DNA from: CAYJLB01 sp964370845
GTDB taxonomy: Bacteria; Bacillota; Clostridia; Oscillospirales; Ruminococcaceae
Length of the DNA stretch: 64,000 nt
Assembly (NCBI GenBank): GCA_964370845.1
Contig: CAYJLB010000006.1
Span: 1 to 64,000, forward strand
Direction of reading: 5' to 3'
The position numbers and the translations under genes are program-made. Positions 25,844-34,543 of the stretch are shown piece by piece. The notes under the pieces were generated by a model. It did not search any database and was not told the DNA's origin. It saw only the letters and a program-made list of their open reading frames with translations. The stretch's first letter is position 1. The number at the start of each line of letters is the position of its first letter.

Positions 25844-25921
25844 TTACTGTTTTTTGATACCAAATATCAATCTCATGATTCCTGCAAGCGGTTGTTTCGG
25901 TTTAATTACGACAATTTTCAT
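25844..25921 (-). CDS. spoVM: Stage V sporulation protein M
   Basis: A 25-residue amphipathic helix peptide that in Bacillus marks the forespore outer membrane by sensing curvature and anchors the spore coat protein SpoIVA. The frame reads from an ATG at 25921 with AAAGGGG upstream to TAA. Without gaps it matches the B. subtilis peptide at I6, K7, L12, G14, I15, R17 and G21, with Pro near position 8-11 and a basic end (GIKKQ). It lies after thiN at the end of the prpC-prkC-rsgA-thiN run, exactly where spoVM lies in Bacillus. Size alone would hide it; synteny and sequence together make the call good. Confidence 0.88.
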   Translation of the reverse strand: MKIVVIKPKQPLAGIMRLIFGIKKQ

Positions 25922-25988
25922 ATGTAGAACCCCTTTCAAAATGTTTATAAGTCATAATATGCATTTTTGAAAAAAGTGCCACTTCGAA

Positions 25989-26615
25989 TTATTGATACCT
26001 TGATTGAACAATTAGCAATTTGCCGTTTTTAACAGAAATAATCGCAATATCATCTACTATTTCGTTAGAAATACCCAAAGGGAAAGTTGAGGATAACTCG
26101 GCATCTTCTACTAAATATTTAGTTCCAACTTCCCTAACGCCAACGCTTTTATCGCTGTAAGAAAACACTGAAAGTGAATAACCTTCAATGCGATTTAGGG
26201 TTATTTCTTCATTCACAATTAGTTGAATTATTTCATTTTCAGATATTAGTTTTCCATTGCAATTATACTCTTTTAAGTAAGCTAAAACTTGCAAGTTCCC
26301 AAAGGAATGGTCAAATCTTTTGCCTAATGCGCCATATATTTCAAAGTCAGTAAAACCCTTTTCTATAGCCATTTTCACAGCAATCATAGTGTCAGTATCG
26401 TCCTTTTCAGGAGGAAATTTTACTACTTCAACATCCGTAGGAATTCTCTCAATGGAGTCAAAATCTCCCACAACTAAATCAGGTTTAGCCCCTGCTTTTT
26501 CTACTATATTATAACCCGAATCAGCACAAATTATAAAGCTGTCGGAGAAATTAATTTGCTCAAAAAATTCCTTTGAACAAATCTCTCCGCCAGCAAAAAT
26601 TACACATTTTTTCAC
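25989..26615 (-). CDS. thiN: Thiamine diphosphokinase
   Basis: Transfers pyrophosphate from ATP to thiamine to make thiamine diphosphate. 208 residues with the family's ADSGYN, PDLVVGDFDS and KDDTDTMIAVKMAI motifs (the Asp residues bind Mg-ATP), then GALGKRFDHSFGNL and a C-terminal beta-sandwich that binds thiamine. The start is GTG at 26615, with GGAGGA upstream. It follows rsgA; rpe, which lies between them in Bacillus, is absent here. Confidence 0.92.
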   Translation of the reverse strand: MKKCVIFAGGEICSKEFFEQINFSDSFIICADSGYNIVEKAGAKPDLVVGDFDSIERIPTDVEVVKFPPEKDDTDTMIAVKMAIEKGFTDFEIYGALGKRFDHSFGNLQVLAYLKEYNCNGKLISENEIIQLIVNEEITLNRIEGYSLSVFSYSDKSVGVREVGTKYLVEDAELSSTFPLGISNEIVDDIAIISVKNGKLLIVQSRYQ

Positions 26616-26651
26616 TTGCTTTATCCTCCAAAATATGTTAAAACTTTTATT

Positions 26652-27533
26652 TTATTTATATTCCCACTCTTTTAACAATTTTGCTTCTTCAAACATTTGT
26701 ATGTAGCTGTTATGACGAGATTTTGAAATTTTTCCCTCTTCAACAGCGGACAAAATCGCACAACCCATCTCTTTTGTATGTGTGCAACCCAAAAATTTGC
26801 ACTTGCCTAAATATTGTTCAAATTCAACAAAACAATCGGGCAAATCATCTTTAAAAATAACGTCATATTTTATGGTTTCAAGGGAAGAAAATCCAGGAGT
26901 ATCGGCAATATAAGTATTTTCGTCAAGCTTAAAAAGTTCGCAATGCCTAGTTGTATGCTTCCCACGACCTAGTTTCTTACTAATTTCATTGGTTTTTAAG
27001 GCAAGTTCAGGTGCAATGTTGTTTAGCAAAGAGCTTTTCCCAACACCCGTATTCCCCGCAAAAGCAGAGATTTTCCCTTTTAAAACTTCCATAATTTCCG
27101 TTGCGCCAGTGCCTTTTTCGTTATCGATGTCAATAATTTTCATTCCAGTGTTTTTGTAAATTTTGCATATAGTGTCACTGGTTTTTTTGTCTATTTTAGT
27201 TATCGCTAAAACAGGGTTTATACCTTTAAAGCTAGAAATCGCAAGCAATTTGTCTAGCACTAAAAAGTTTGGAGAGGGTTCACAAGTTGAAATAACAAAA
27301 ACTAAGCAATCAATGTTAGCAAGGGGAGGTCTAGTCAGAAGATTTTTTCTTTCCTCGCACTGAGAAATGACGTATTCATCGCCTTCTTGCTCTAAAACTA
27401 CTTTGTCACCACAGACCAAGGATATTCTTTTTTGACGGAAAATTCCTCTAGCTTTACAGTCAAAAACTCTACCATCGTCTAGTTCCACAGTAAACAATCC
27501 GCTTAAAACTTTGATAATTATACCCTTAGTCAT
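26652..27533 (-). CDS. rsgA: Ribosome small-subunit GTPase A
   Basis: A 293-residue circularly permuted GTPase that helps late 30S maturation. The N-terminal OB fold (about 1-65) is followed by G4 (TKID), G1 (FAGNTGVGKSSLLN) and G3 (DTPGFS) in the permuted order. A C-terminal zinc site has CKFLGC, His and Cys (THTKEMGC). It lies between prkC and thiN as in Bacillus, where PrkC can phosphorylate RsgA (CpgA); this is known from that organism, not shown here. Confidence 0.96.
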   Translation of the reverse strand: MTKGIIIKVLSGLFTVELDDGRVFDCKARGIFRQKRISLVCGDKVVLEQEGDEYVISQCEERKNLLTRPPLANIDCLVFVISTCEPSPNFLVLDKLLAISSFKGINPVLAITKIDKKTSDTICKIYKNTGMKIIDIDNEKGTGATEIMEVLKGKISAFAGNTGVGKSSLLNNIAPELALKTNEISKKLGRGKHTTRHCELFKLDENTYIADTPGFSSLETIKYDVIFKDDLPDCFVEFEQYLGKCKFLGCTHTKEMGCAILSAVEEGKISKSRHNSYIQMFEEAKLLKEWEYK

Positions 27534-27602
27534 AAAAACTTGTACCCTCTCTCATTAAAAATTCTAAAATTTAATCGTTAAAACAAAATATTAATTAATA
27601 TA

Positions 27603-29681
27603 TTATTCGTCTTTTTCAGCATTGAAAAGTGCATTCGGGAAGAAGTCAAGTTCAGCCAACTGAACACCTTCCTCAAAGTCAACTTCAAAAACTCCTAAAA
27701 CTTCAGTATTGTAAGTTGCAAGGCTGGTCACGCGGATTTCAACTTCTTTCACGCCCTCACCCTCAACCTCTAAAATAAAGGAAGAAATGTCATTTATATT
27801 ATCGATTGTTCGTGAACCTCTCAAGCTTCCTTCAACGTACGCATCGATGATAAATCCAGCATTATAGTCCTCTCCTGAGAGGAGTTTTGGCACTTTTATT
27901 GTCAGAGCAGCCGCACCGTCACGAACCTCCCCAGTGCTGATTGCGATTTGGACTTCGTCACCACGTTTTACAATTGTACCCGCCAAAAATTCTTGTGAAA
28001 TTACCGTTCCAGCTGGTTCAACGCTGTTTTTTGGCACGAAAATTGGTGTCAGTTTCGCCTCTTGCATAACTGTTCTAGCTTCTTCTTCCATTAGCCCCAA
28101 AACGTTTGGCACAGTCACTTCTTGGTCAATAGGCCCAACGCTCACTGAAACGGTTACTTGGGAGCCAAGAGTAAGCAATTCCATAGCTACAGGGTTGGTT
28201 GAAACAACAAATTCATTTATAATTGTATCGTGGAATTCGTCCACTCTAACCACGGTAAAACCTAAGTTTTCAAGGGTTTCGCTTGCAGTTTCATAGGACA
28301 AATTTGTCACGTTTGGAACAGCAACAAGCTCAGGTCCAAGGCTTACAACTACGTCAATTTTTTCCTTATCAGCAATAGTTCGCCCAGGATTTTTTTCCTG
28401 GTCAATAATATATCCAGCAGGATATTCGTCCGAGTAATCTTGGTCAATTACAAAGCGTATAAAATCGTAATTTTCCTGTGCAATTGTGAACTCCATTCCG
28501 ATTAAATTCGGCATAACTCTGTCCGTTTTTTGTATGTTTAAGTTGTCAAAAATCATAATTGTTATAAAAACTGCCGCCGCTATAACAAATGCAACTGTGA
28601 CACCTAAAAGCATTGACACAATAAATGAAGGTTTTCGAGTGTATTCAATAACCTCATCTTCTTGTTCTTCCTCAATTTCGTCGGCTAATTCAGCCACTGT
28701 TTTCGGCTTCTTTATAATAGGAAAACTTGCGCTAATAGACTTTTTAATGATGTTTTCCTTTTTTTCAGGTGCAGGTTTTTGAACAGGGTTCATAATGACT
28801 GTGTCCTCGGTTACAACAGGCTTTCTAACAAAAACATATCCAAAAGTAACCTCAGGATTTTTCTTTACAGCGTCAAAATCTCGTATCATTGAAGCTGCGG
28901 ATTGATAGCGTTTCTCTGGATTTTTTTCCATTGCTTTCAAGATAATTTCGTCAAAACCCTTTGGAATATCCCCCATTATTTCGGAAGGAATTGGAGGCAA
29001 AGAACTGATGTGACATAGGGCAATTTCCACAGGAGTATCCCCGTCAAAAGGCTTTTCACCCGTCACCATTTCAAAGAACATCGCCCCAATTGAGTAAATG
29101 TCACTTTTATCGTCAGTAAGCCCGCCACTAGCCTGTTCTGGGCTAATATAATGCACTGAACCCACAGTTTTCTCCGACATATTTTTCCCGTCTTGACGAG
29201 CAAAACGAGCTATCCCGAAGTCCATTACCTTAATACTTCCGTTTGTGAAAAGCATTATATTTTGTGGCTTAATATCACGGTGCACAATCCCCTTATCGTG
29301 AGCATGTTGCACAGCTTTTAAAATTTGATTTATAAAATAAATTGCTTCTTTCCACTTCAAAAATTTTTGATGCTCAAGATACTCTTTTAAAGTTATACCG
29401 TCGATATATTCCATAACAATATACTGTAAATTCGCAGTAAATCCAACGTCATAAACCTTAACGATATTTGGATGAGAAAGCACAGCAATCGCCTTAGATT
29501 CATTTCTAAAACGTCTCAAAAATTCTTCATTTTTAGCAAATTCTGTCTTTAGAATTTTTACAGCAACCGTTTTATTTTCCATAATGTCGGTAGCCTTGTA
29601 AACATCAGCCATTCCGCCAATTCCAATAAGCTCAACAATCTCATATCTACTGTCTAAAACCAGTCCTAAATTGCGGTCCAT
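27603..29681 (-). CDS. prkC: PASTA-domain Ser/Thr protein kinase
   Basis: A 692-residue membrane kinase that senses peptidoglycan fragments or lipid II and controls cell-wall and germination processes. Kinase domain at about 13-270: GIGGMADVYKA, VAVKIL, HRDIKPQN, DFGIAR and a GSVHYISPEQA activation segment. A juxtamembrane stretch follows, then one membrane helix (about 357-380). Three extracellular PASTA repeats begin MPNLIGM, VPNVTNL and VPNVLGL. The last about 90 residues form an extra acidic domain after the PASTA repeats. The phosphatase gene prpC lies directly upstream on the same strand. The start ATG has GAGAGGA upstream. Confidence 0.96.
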   Translation of the reverse strand: MDRNLGLVLDSRYEIVELIGIGGMADVYKATDIMENKTVAVKILKTEFAKNEEFLRRFRNESKAIAVLSHPNIVKVYDVGFTANLQYIVMEYIDGITLKEYLEHQKFLKWKEAIYFINQILKAVQHAHDKGIVHRDIKPQNIMLFTNGSIKVMDFGIARFARQDGKNMSEKTVGSVHYISPEQASGGLTDDKSDIYSIGAMFFEMVTGEKPFDGDTPVEIALCHISSLPPIPSEIMGDIPKGFDEIILKAMEKNPEKRYQSAASMIRDFDAVKKNPEVTFGYVFVRKPVVTEDTVIMNPVQKPAPEKKENIIKKSISASFPIIKKPKTVAELADEIEEEQEDEVIEYTRKPSFIVSMLLGVTVAFVIAAAVFITIMIFDNLNIQKTDRVMPNLIGMEFTIAQENYDFIRFVIDQDYSDEYPAGYIIDQEKNPGRTIADKEKIDVVVSLGPELVAVPNVTNLSYETASETLENLGFTVVRVDEFHDTIINEFVVSTNPVAMELLTLGSQVTVSVSVGPIDQEVTVPNVLGLMEEEARTVMQEAKLTPIFVPKNSVEPAGTVISQEFLAGTIVKRGDEVQIAISTGEVRDGAAALTIKVPKLLSGEDYNAGFIIDAYVEGSLRGSRTIDNINDISSFILEVEGEGVKEVEIRVTSLATYNTEVLGVFEVDFEEGVQLAELDFFPNALFNAEKDE

Positions 29682-29747
29682 TTATCGAACATTCCTCTCT
29701 ATTATTTCTGTTTTATGAATAGGTAAAATTAGTTAACATTTAAGTAA

Positions 29748-30482
29748 TTATTGGTCATTTCCAATAAGTGCAACTGTAATATTGTCTTTTCCACCTTCAG
29801 AAAGTGCAAAATCTATGCATTTTTTGACAGCTTCCTCAAGAGTATTGTCCTTAATCATGCTATAAATACATTCATTTGAACAATATTGAGAAAGTCCATC
29901 GGTGCAAAGCAAAATTTTAGCATTTTCCTCAAGGTCAACCTCGTAATAATCAATTTCAAGGTTACTTTCAATGCCAATTGCACGGGTGATAATGTTGCGG
30001 TGCGGGTGCATGTAAACCTCATCATCAGTGATTTTCCCTTGATCTTTAAGCATTTCAACAATGGTGTGGTCCTTTGTGATTTGAGTAACTTCCTCGCCCT
30101 CAATCAAATAAGCACGGCTGTCCCCAATATTCACGAACAAAGCCACGTCATTTTTGACAATTGACGCTACACAAGTTGTGCCCATTCCCTCCGTGTCAGT
30201 GCTGTCGCAACTCCTTTGATAAACAATTGCATTTGCAGCGTTCAAAGCAGAAAGCATAAGATTTCTAAGGCTGTTAAAGTTGGCTTCACTGCGATATCCA
30301 GTGGCAATTCTGTTAAAAATTTCGTTACAAGCAAGTTCGCTTGCCTCGCCACCTGAGCTCATTCCGCCCATTCCGTCGCAAATTACAGCTACAACTGCCC
30401 CATCGTTCATTTTTTTAACAATTACAGCATCTTGGTTTTCTTTACGAATATGTCCAATTTCAGTCTTTGCAAAAACCTGCAT
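29748..30482 (-). CDS. prpC: PP2C-type Ser/Thr phosphatase (Stp/PrpC)
   Basis: Removes phosphate from PrkC and its targets. The 244-residue length is typical of the bacterial single-domain PPM phosphatases. Metal-binding motifs: VAVICDGMGGMSSGG, FVNIGDSRAYL, the DHT helix, LCTDGLSQY and GGKDNITVALI. Cytoplasmic. It forms a kinase-phosphatase pair with the next gene. GAAAGGA precedes the ATG. Confidence 0.95.
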   Translation of the reverse strand: MQVFAKTEIGHIRKENQDAVIVKKMNDGAVVAVICDGMGGMSSGGEASELACNEIFNRIATGYRSEANFNSLRNLMLSALNAANAIVYQRSCDSTDTEGMGTTCVASIVKNDVALFVNIGDSRAYLIEGEEVTQITKDHTIVEMLKDQGKITDDEVYMHPHRNIITRAIGIESNLEIDYYEVDLEENAKILLCTDGLSQYCSNECIYSMIKDNTLEEAVKKCIDFALSEGGKDNITVALIGNDQ

Positions 30483-30563
30483 TAAGTTTTCAGTCCTTTC
30501 AATTTCCCCACTGTTTACGCGATTTGGGGAGAAAATTAATCTATATTAAAAAGTAAAAATTTC

Positions 30564-31619
30564 TTAAGTTTTACCCTCGTTTTCACGTCTTAATTGTCCA
30601 CAAGCAGCTTCAATATCTGAACCTAAAGTTCGTCTAATTGTCGCATTAATATGAAACTCTTCCAAGTATTTTTGGAACTTTTGTGCAGAACTTCTGCTTG
30701 AAGAAAAATTCCGCTCTGATATTTTGTTGACAGGTATTATGTTAACGTGACAAAGCATTCCTTTTAGCAATTTAGCAAGGGCAAAAGCCTGGTCTTTGCT
30801 ATCATTTAATCCGTCAATCAAAGCATATTCAAATGAAATTCGCCTTTTTGTTGATTTCAAGTAGTTTTTACAAGAATTAATCAAGGCATTTATGTCATAT
30901 TTATTGTTAATCGGCATAATTTCGCTACGTTTTTCGTTTGTAACAGCGTGCAATGACACCGAAAGTGTGAGTGGAAATCCAAGTTTCGCAAGCTCATCAA
31001 TTCGAGGAACAATGCCACAAGTTGACAAAGAAACATGACGCAGACTCATATTCATACCTTTTTCGCTGGACAAAATTTGTAGAAATTTCACTACGTTATC
31101 GAAGTTGTCAAGTGGCTCGCCAATGCCCATCAATACTACCGATGACACCTTTTTCCCTGAATTTTTTTCACTTTCATAAATCTGTGCTAACATCTCAGAA
31201 GGCAACAAATTTCGCACAAATCCAGCCACAGCAGAGGCGCAGAATTTACAGCCCATTTTGCACCCAACTTGAGTAGAAATGCAAATGCTGTTGCCATGCT
31301 CATACTCCATCAAAACTGTTTCAAGCCTGTTCCCGTCGGAAAGCTCATAAAGATATTTTACAGTATTATCAAGTGAAGATTCAAGTTTTTTCACAACAAA
31401 TAGTTGTTTTAACCAAAATTTTTCTTCTAAAAGCTCTCTAAATTGTGCAGAAAGATTAGTCATTTCAGTAAAAGAGCTAACTTTTTTTTCGTGCAACCAA
31501 GAATAAATCTGTCCTGCACGGAATTTTTTTTCGCCAAGCAAAAGAATTTGTTGAGTCAATTCCTCCAAATTCAATGAGCGAATATCTATTTTATTGTTAA
31601 TTGTTTTAATTTGTTCCAT
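30564..31619 (-). CDS. rlmN: 23S rRNA (adenine2503-C2) methyltransferase, radical SAM
   Basis: Methylates A2503 of 23S rRNA and A37 of some tRNAs using a radical SAM mechanism. 351 residues. The cluster motif CKMGCKFCAS is followed by GIGEPLDNFD and a C-terminal Cys in AACGQLR, the methyl-carrying Cys of the family. The ATG at 31619 follows AAGGG; the longer frame adds seven residues upstream. It lies between rsmB and prpC, as in Bacillus. Confidence 0.96.
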   Translation of the reverse strand: MEQIKTINNKIDIRSLNLEELTQQILLLGEKKFRAGQIYSWLHEKKVSSFTEMTNLSAQFRELLEEKFWLKQLFVVKKLESSLDNTVKYLYELSDGNRLETVLMEYEHGNSICISTQVGCKMGCKFCASAVAGFVRNLLPSEMLAQIYESEKNSGKKVSSVVLMGIGEPLDNFDNVVKFLQILSSEKGMNMSLRHVSLSTCGIVPRIDELAKLGFPLTLSVSLHAVTNEKRSEIMPINNKYDINALINSCKNYLKSTKRRISFEYALIDGLNDSKDQAFALAKLLKGMLCHVNIIPVNKISERNFSSSRSSAQKFQKYLEEFHINATIRRTLGSDIEAACGQLRRENEGKT

Positions 31620-31640
31620 TTTAACCCTTCTCAAATACAA

Positions 31641-32972
31641 TTAATCAGAAATTTTTCTTATCTTAGCGAGGAAAAAACCGTCGCTGTTAAATGCTTCGGG
31701 AGTAATCGTAACTTTAAAATCTCCGAATGGTTTCCCTCTTTCGGGGAAAATTTTTACACCCTCAAAATTTGGATTTTCAGCTAAAAATCTGTCAATAACT
31801 TCATCATTTTCAGCTCGACTTAATGTGCAAGTTGAATAAATTAACTCACCGCCAACTTTTAAATATTTAGCAGAAGTAGACAAAATTTCATACTGAATTT
31901 CAGGCAATCCAGCAAAGTCATCAGGATTTTTATACTTGATTTCGGGCTTTCTACGGATAACGCCAAGTCCAGAACAAGGTACGTCACACAAAATTTTGTC
32001 CGCCTTTGGTATCTGTTCGTTGAAAATTTTTCCGTTATTCGCGCTTCCTTTTATACAAGAAATTCCTAATCTTTTGCACCCTGTAAGGACAAGTTTTACT
32101 CTTTTTTCGTGCAAATCGAAAGCAAAAATTTCGCCCTCGTTATCCATCAACTCCGCTATAGTAAAGGTTTTTCCGCCAGGTGCAGAGCATATATCCAAGA
32201 CAGTTTCGCCAGCACTTGGTTCAAGGGCAAGGCATGTCAATTGAGAGGACAAATCCTGTACATGAAATAGTCCTTTTTTGTGGGCTTCACTCTGGATAAA
32301 AGAGCTTCCAGACACAATTTCCAGCGCATTGTCAGCAAATTTACTCTTTACAGCCACAACATCTTCTTGGGCAAGTTTGCCAATTAATTCATCATCGTTA
32401 GTCAATAAATTGTTTACTTTAACAGTAATAGGTGCTCTCCCAACTGAAGTTTCTAGCATTGAAACAGCAACATTTTTCCCATATTCGGCAAGCCATTTTT
32501 CAACAAGCCACACTGGACAAGAATATTGAAAAGACAAATTTTCGGCAAAATTTCTACCTGTTGGAATTTGCAAATTGTCACGTAAAAAACTGCGCAATAA
32601 ACCGTTTACAAATCCCGAAATTGCAGGGTTTTTATTAGTTTTTGCAAGGTTTACCGACTCATTCACAGCCGCACTTTCGGGCACAGAATCCATATATAAA
32701 AGCTGGTAAATACCCATTCTTAAAATCTGCCTAACTGGCACAGAAAGGGTGGAAATATGCTTGTTTGAATACTTTTTTATAACTTCATCAAGTGTAATTT
32801 TCCGCTCTATTACACCATAAAAAAGTGCCGAAGCAAACTTTTTATCTTGATGAGAGAAAGCAGACTTTGACAGCTTTTCATCTAACAAAATGTTTGAATA
32901 AGCACTATTATTTTCCATTTTTATTAATAATTCCAACACGAAACTTCGTGCATTTTTTGTGTTATTTGACAA
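31641..32972 (-). CDS. rsmB: 16S rRNA (cytosine967-C5) methyltransferase
   Basis: Methylates C967 of 16S rRNA with SAM. An N-terminal NusB-like domain (about 1-145: ARSFVLELLIKME, FVNGLLRSFLR) is followed by the methyltransferase core: VLDICSAPGGKT, CDVPCSGLGVIRRKPEIKY and the catalytic Cys in YSTCTLSRAENDEV. The open frame extends to an ATG at 32993, but AGAAAGGA lies after that codon and at ideal distance before a TTG at 32972, so the TTG is preferred. 443 residues. Confidence 0.94.
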   Translation of the reverse strand: MSNNTKNARSFVLELLIKMENNSAYSNILLDEKLSKSAFSHQDKKFASALFYGVIERKITLDEVIKKYSNKHISTLSVPVRQILRMGIYQLLYMDSVPESAAVNESVNLAKTNKNPAISGFVNGLLRSFLRDNLQIPTGRNFAENLSFQYSCPVWLVEKWLAEYGKNVAVSMLETSVGRAPITVKVNNLLTNDDELIGKLAQEDVVAVKSKFADNALEIVSGSSFIQSEAHKKGLFHVQDLSSQLTCLALEPSAGETVLDICSAPGGKTFTIAELMDNEGEIFAFDLHEKRVKLVLTGCKRLGISCIKGSANNGKIFNEQIPKADKILCDVPCSGLGVIRRKPEIKYKNPDDFAGLPEIQYEILSTSAKYLKVGGELIYSTCTLSRAENDEVIDRFLAENPNFEGVKIFPERGKPFGDFKVTITPEAFNSDGFFLAKIRKISD

Positions 32973-33033
32973 AACATCAAATCCTTTCTCCATCAGTAAA
33001 ACTAAGTGAATATATCTATAAAATTTAAATTAA

Positions 33034-33966
33034 TTAACTTAAAATCGTTCCCTTTTCAATTGGTTTACCACGCAAAAAATCTTTGCTTAACATACGTTTT
33101 GAGCCTTCAGCTTGAATTTCAACAAACTCAACAGCCCCAGTTCCGCAAGCAACAACCAAGTCTTTTTCACCAACAACTTCGCCTTCACAACCAATTTTTT
33201 TGTCAAATTCTACAATTCTAGATTGATATACTTTCAATCTTTTCCCATCAAGTTGACAAGTTGCACATGGCCAATCAGAAAGCCCTCGAATTTGATTGTG
33301 AACTTCCTGTGCAGTTCTAGTAAAATCAATAGCACATTGCTCTTTTGAAAGCATAGAAGCATAGGTAGCCAAAGTTTCATCTTGTTTTCGCGCCTTAATA
33401 TTTGTGAATTCGTTCAATGTTTGAACTAATAACTCTGAACCTAAAGTAGATAAACGGTCAAATAGCATTGCAGATGTTTCATTTTCACCAATTTTTGTAG
33501 TAGAAATTTGTAAAATATCACCAGTGTCAAGCCCTTCTGCCATAACCATAGTTGTAACACCAGTTTCTTCATCGCCGTTTAAAACACTCCACTGAATTGG
33601 AGCTGCACCACGATATTTGGGCAAAATTGAGCCATGGACATTGATGCAACAAAACTTTGGTATATCTAAAACCTCTTTTGGCAAGATTTTTCCATAAGCG
33701 ACAACTATAATAAAATCGGGAGATAATTCATTTAACAAATTCACACATTCCACAGCATCCTCACCCTTCTTCAAGCTGGCTGGCTGATACACAGGTGTGT
33801 TATGCTCGTTTGCAAGCACTTTCACAGGGGGAGGAGTAAGCTTGTAACCTCGACCTTTTGGCTTGTCAGGCTGAGTAAACACAGCTAAAACTTCATGATT
33901 ATTATCATAAAGAGCTTGTAAAGATGGAACAGCAAAGTCGGGAGTTCCCATAAAAACCAATCTCAT
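33034..33966 (-). CDS. fmt: Methionyl-tRNA formyltransferase
   Basis: Formylates initiator Met-tRNA using 10-formyl-tetrahydrofolate. The 310-residue length is normal. MRLVFMGTPDFAVPSL opens the Rossmann-like domain; HGSILPKYRGAAPIQW carries the formyl-transfer Asn/His region; a C-terminal OB-like domain binds tRNA. The ATG at 33966 follows GAAGGG and matches the conserved N-terminus. It lies between def and rsmB, so formylation and deformylation enzymes sit side by side. Confidence 0.96.
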   Translation of the reverse strand: MRLVFMGTPDFAVPSLQALYDNNHEVLAVFTQPDKPKGRGYKLTPPPVKVLANEHNTPVYQPASLKKGEDAVECVNLLNELSPDFIIVVAYGKILPKEVLDIPKFCCINVHGSILPKYRGAAPIQWSVLNGDEETGVTTMVMAEGLDTGDILQISTTKIGENETSAMLFDRLSTLGSELLVQTLNEFTNIKARKQDETLATYASMLSKEQCAIDFTRTAQEVHNQIRGLSDWPCATCQLDGKRLKVYQSRIVEFDKKIGCEGEVVGEKDLVVACGTGAVEFVEIQAEGSKRMLSKDFLRGKPIEKGTILS

Positions 33967-34036
33967 ATTAAAAATTCCCTTCAAATTTTTTTGGTTAAAT
34001 CAACCGAAACACTAATCTATTTTTCTAAAATATTGC

Positions 34037-34513
34037 TTATTTTCTAAGTTTTTCTAATTCATTTGGATCAATCATTTCTTCCACCAAATCAACGAACAAT
34101 TTTCCATTTAAGTGGTCATTTTCATGAAAAGCACATCTTGCACCTAAAGCAGTCAAATCAATTGAAAATGGCTCTCCATGACGATTTTGAGCGGTTAAAG
34201 TACAATTCAACGGCCTTGTAACATACCCAAATTCCTCAGGAAAAGAAAGGCAACCTTCTACATCTCGTTGCTCCCCCGAAAAGTTTGATAGTTCAGGATT
34301 TATAGCCTCAATCAGTCCTTCGCCGATGTCCATAATAAACACGCGTTTTAGCACTCCTACTTGCGGAGCCGCCAAACCTACTCCGTCAGAAGCATTCATC
34401 GTTTCTTTCATATCATCAAGCAAAGTAGCTAATTTTCCATCGAAAACTTCTACAGTTTTGCACTTTTTTCTTAAAATATCTTGATTTTTTTTAACAATCG
34501 CTCTCATAGCCAT
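34037..34513 (-). CDS. def: Peptide deformylase
   Basis: Removes the N-formyl group from new proteins. 158 residues with the three family motifs: GVGLAAPQVGV, EGCLSFP (metal Cys) and HENDHLNG (two metal His and the catalytic Glu). AAAGGG precedes the ATG at 34513. The gene is followed by fmt and preceded by priA. Confidence 0.96.
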   Translation of the reverse strand: MAMRAIVKKNQDILRKKCKTVEVFDGKLATLLDDMKETMNASDGVGLAAPQVGVLKRVFIMDIGEGLIEAINPELSNFSGEQRDVEGCLSFPEEFGYVTRPLNCTLTAQNRHGEPFSIDLTALGARCAFHENDHLNGKLFVDLVEEMIDPNELEKLRK

Positions 34514-34543
34514 TAAAAACCGCCCTTTCAAATTTGGTTAATT

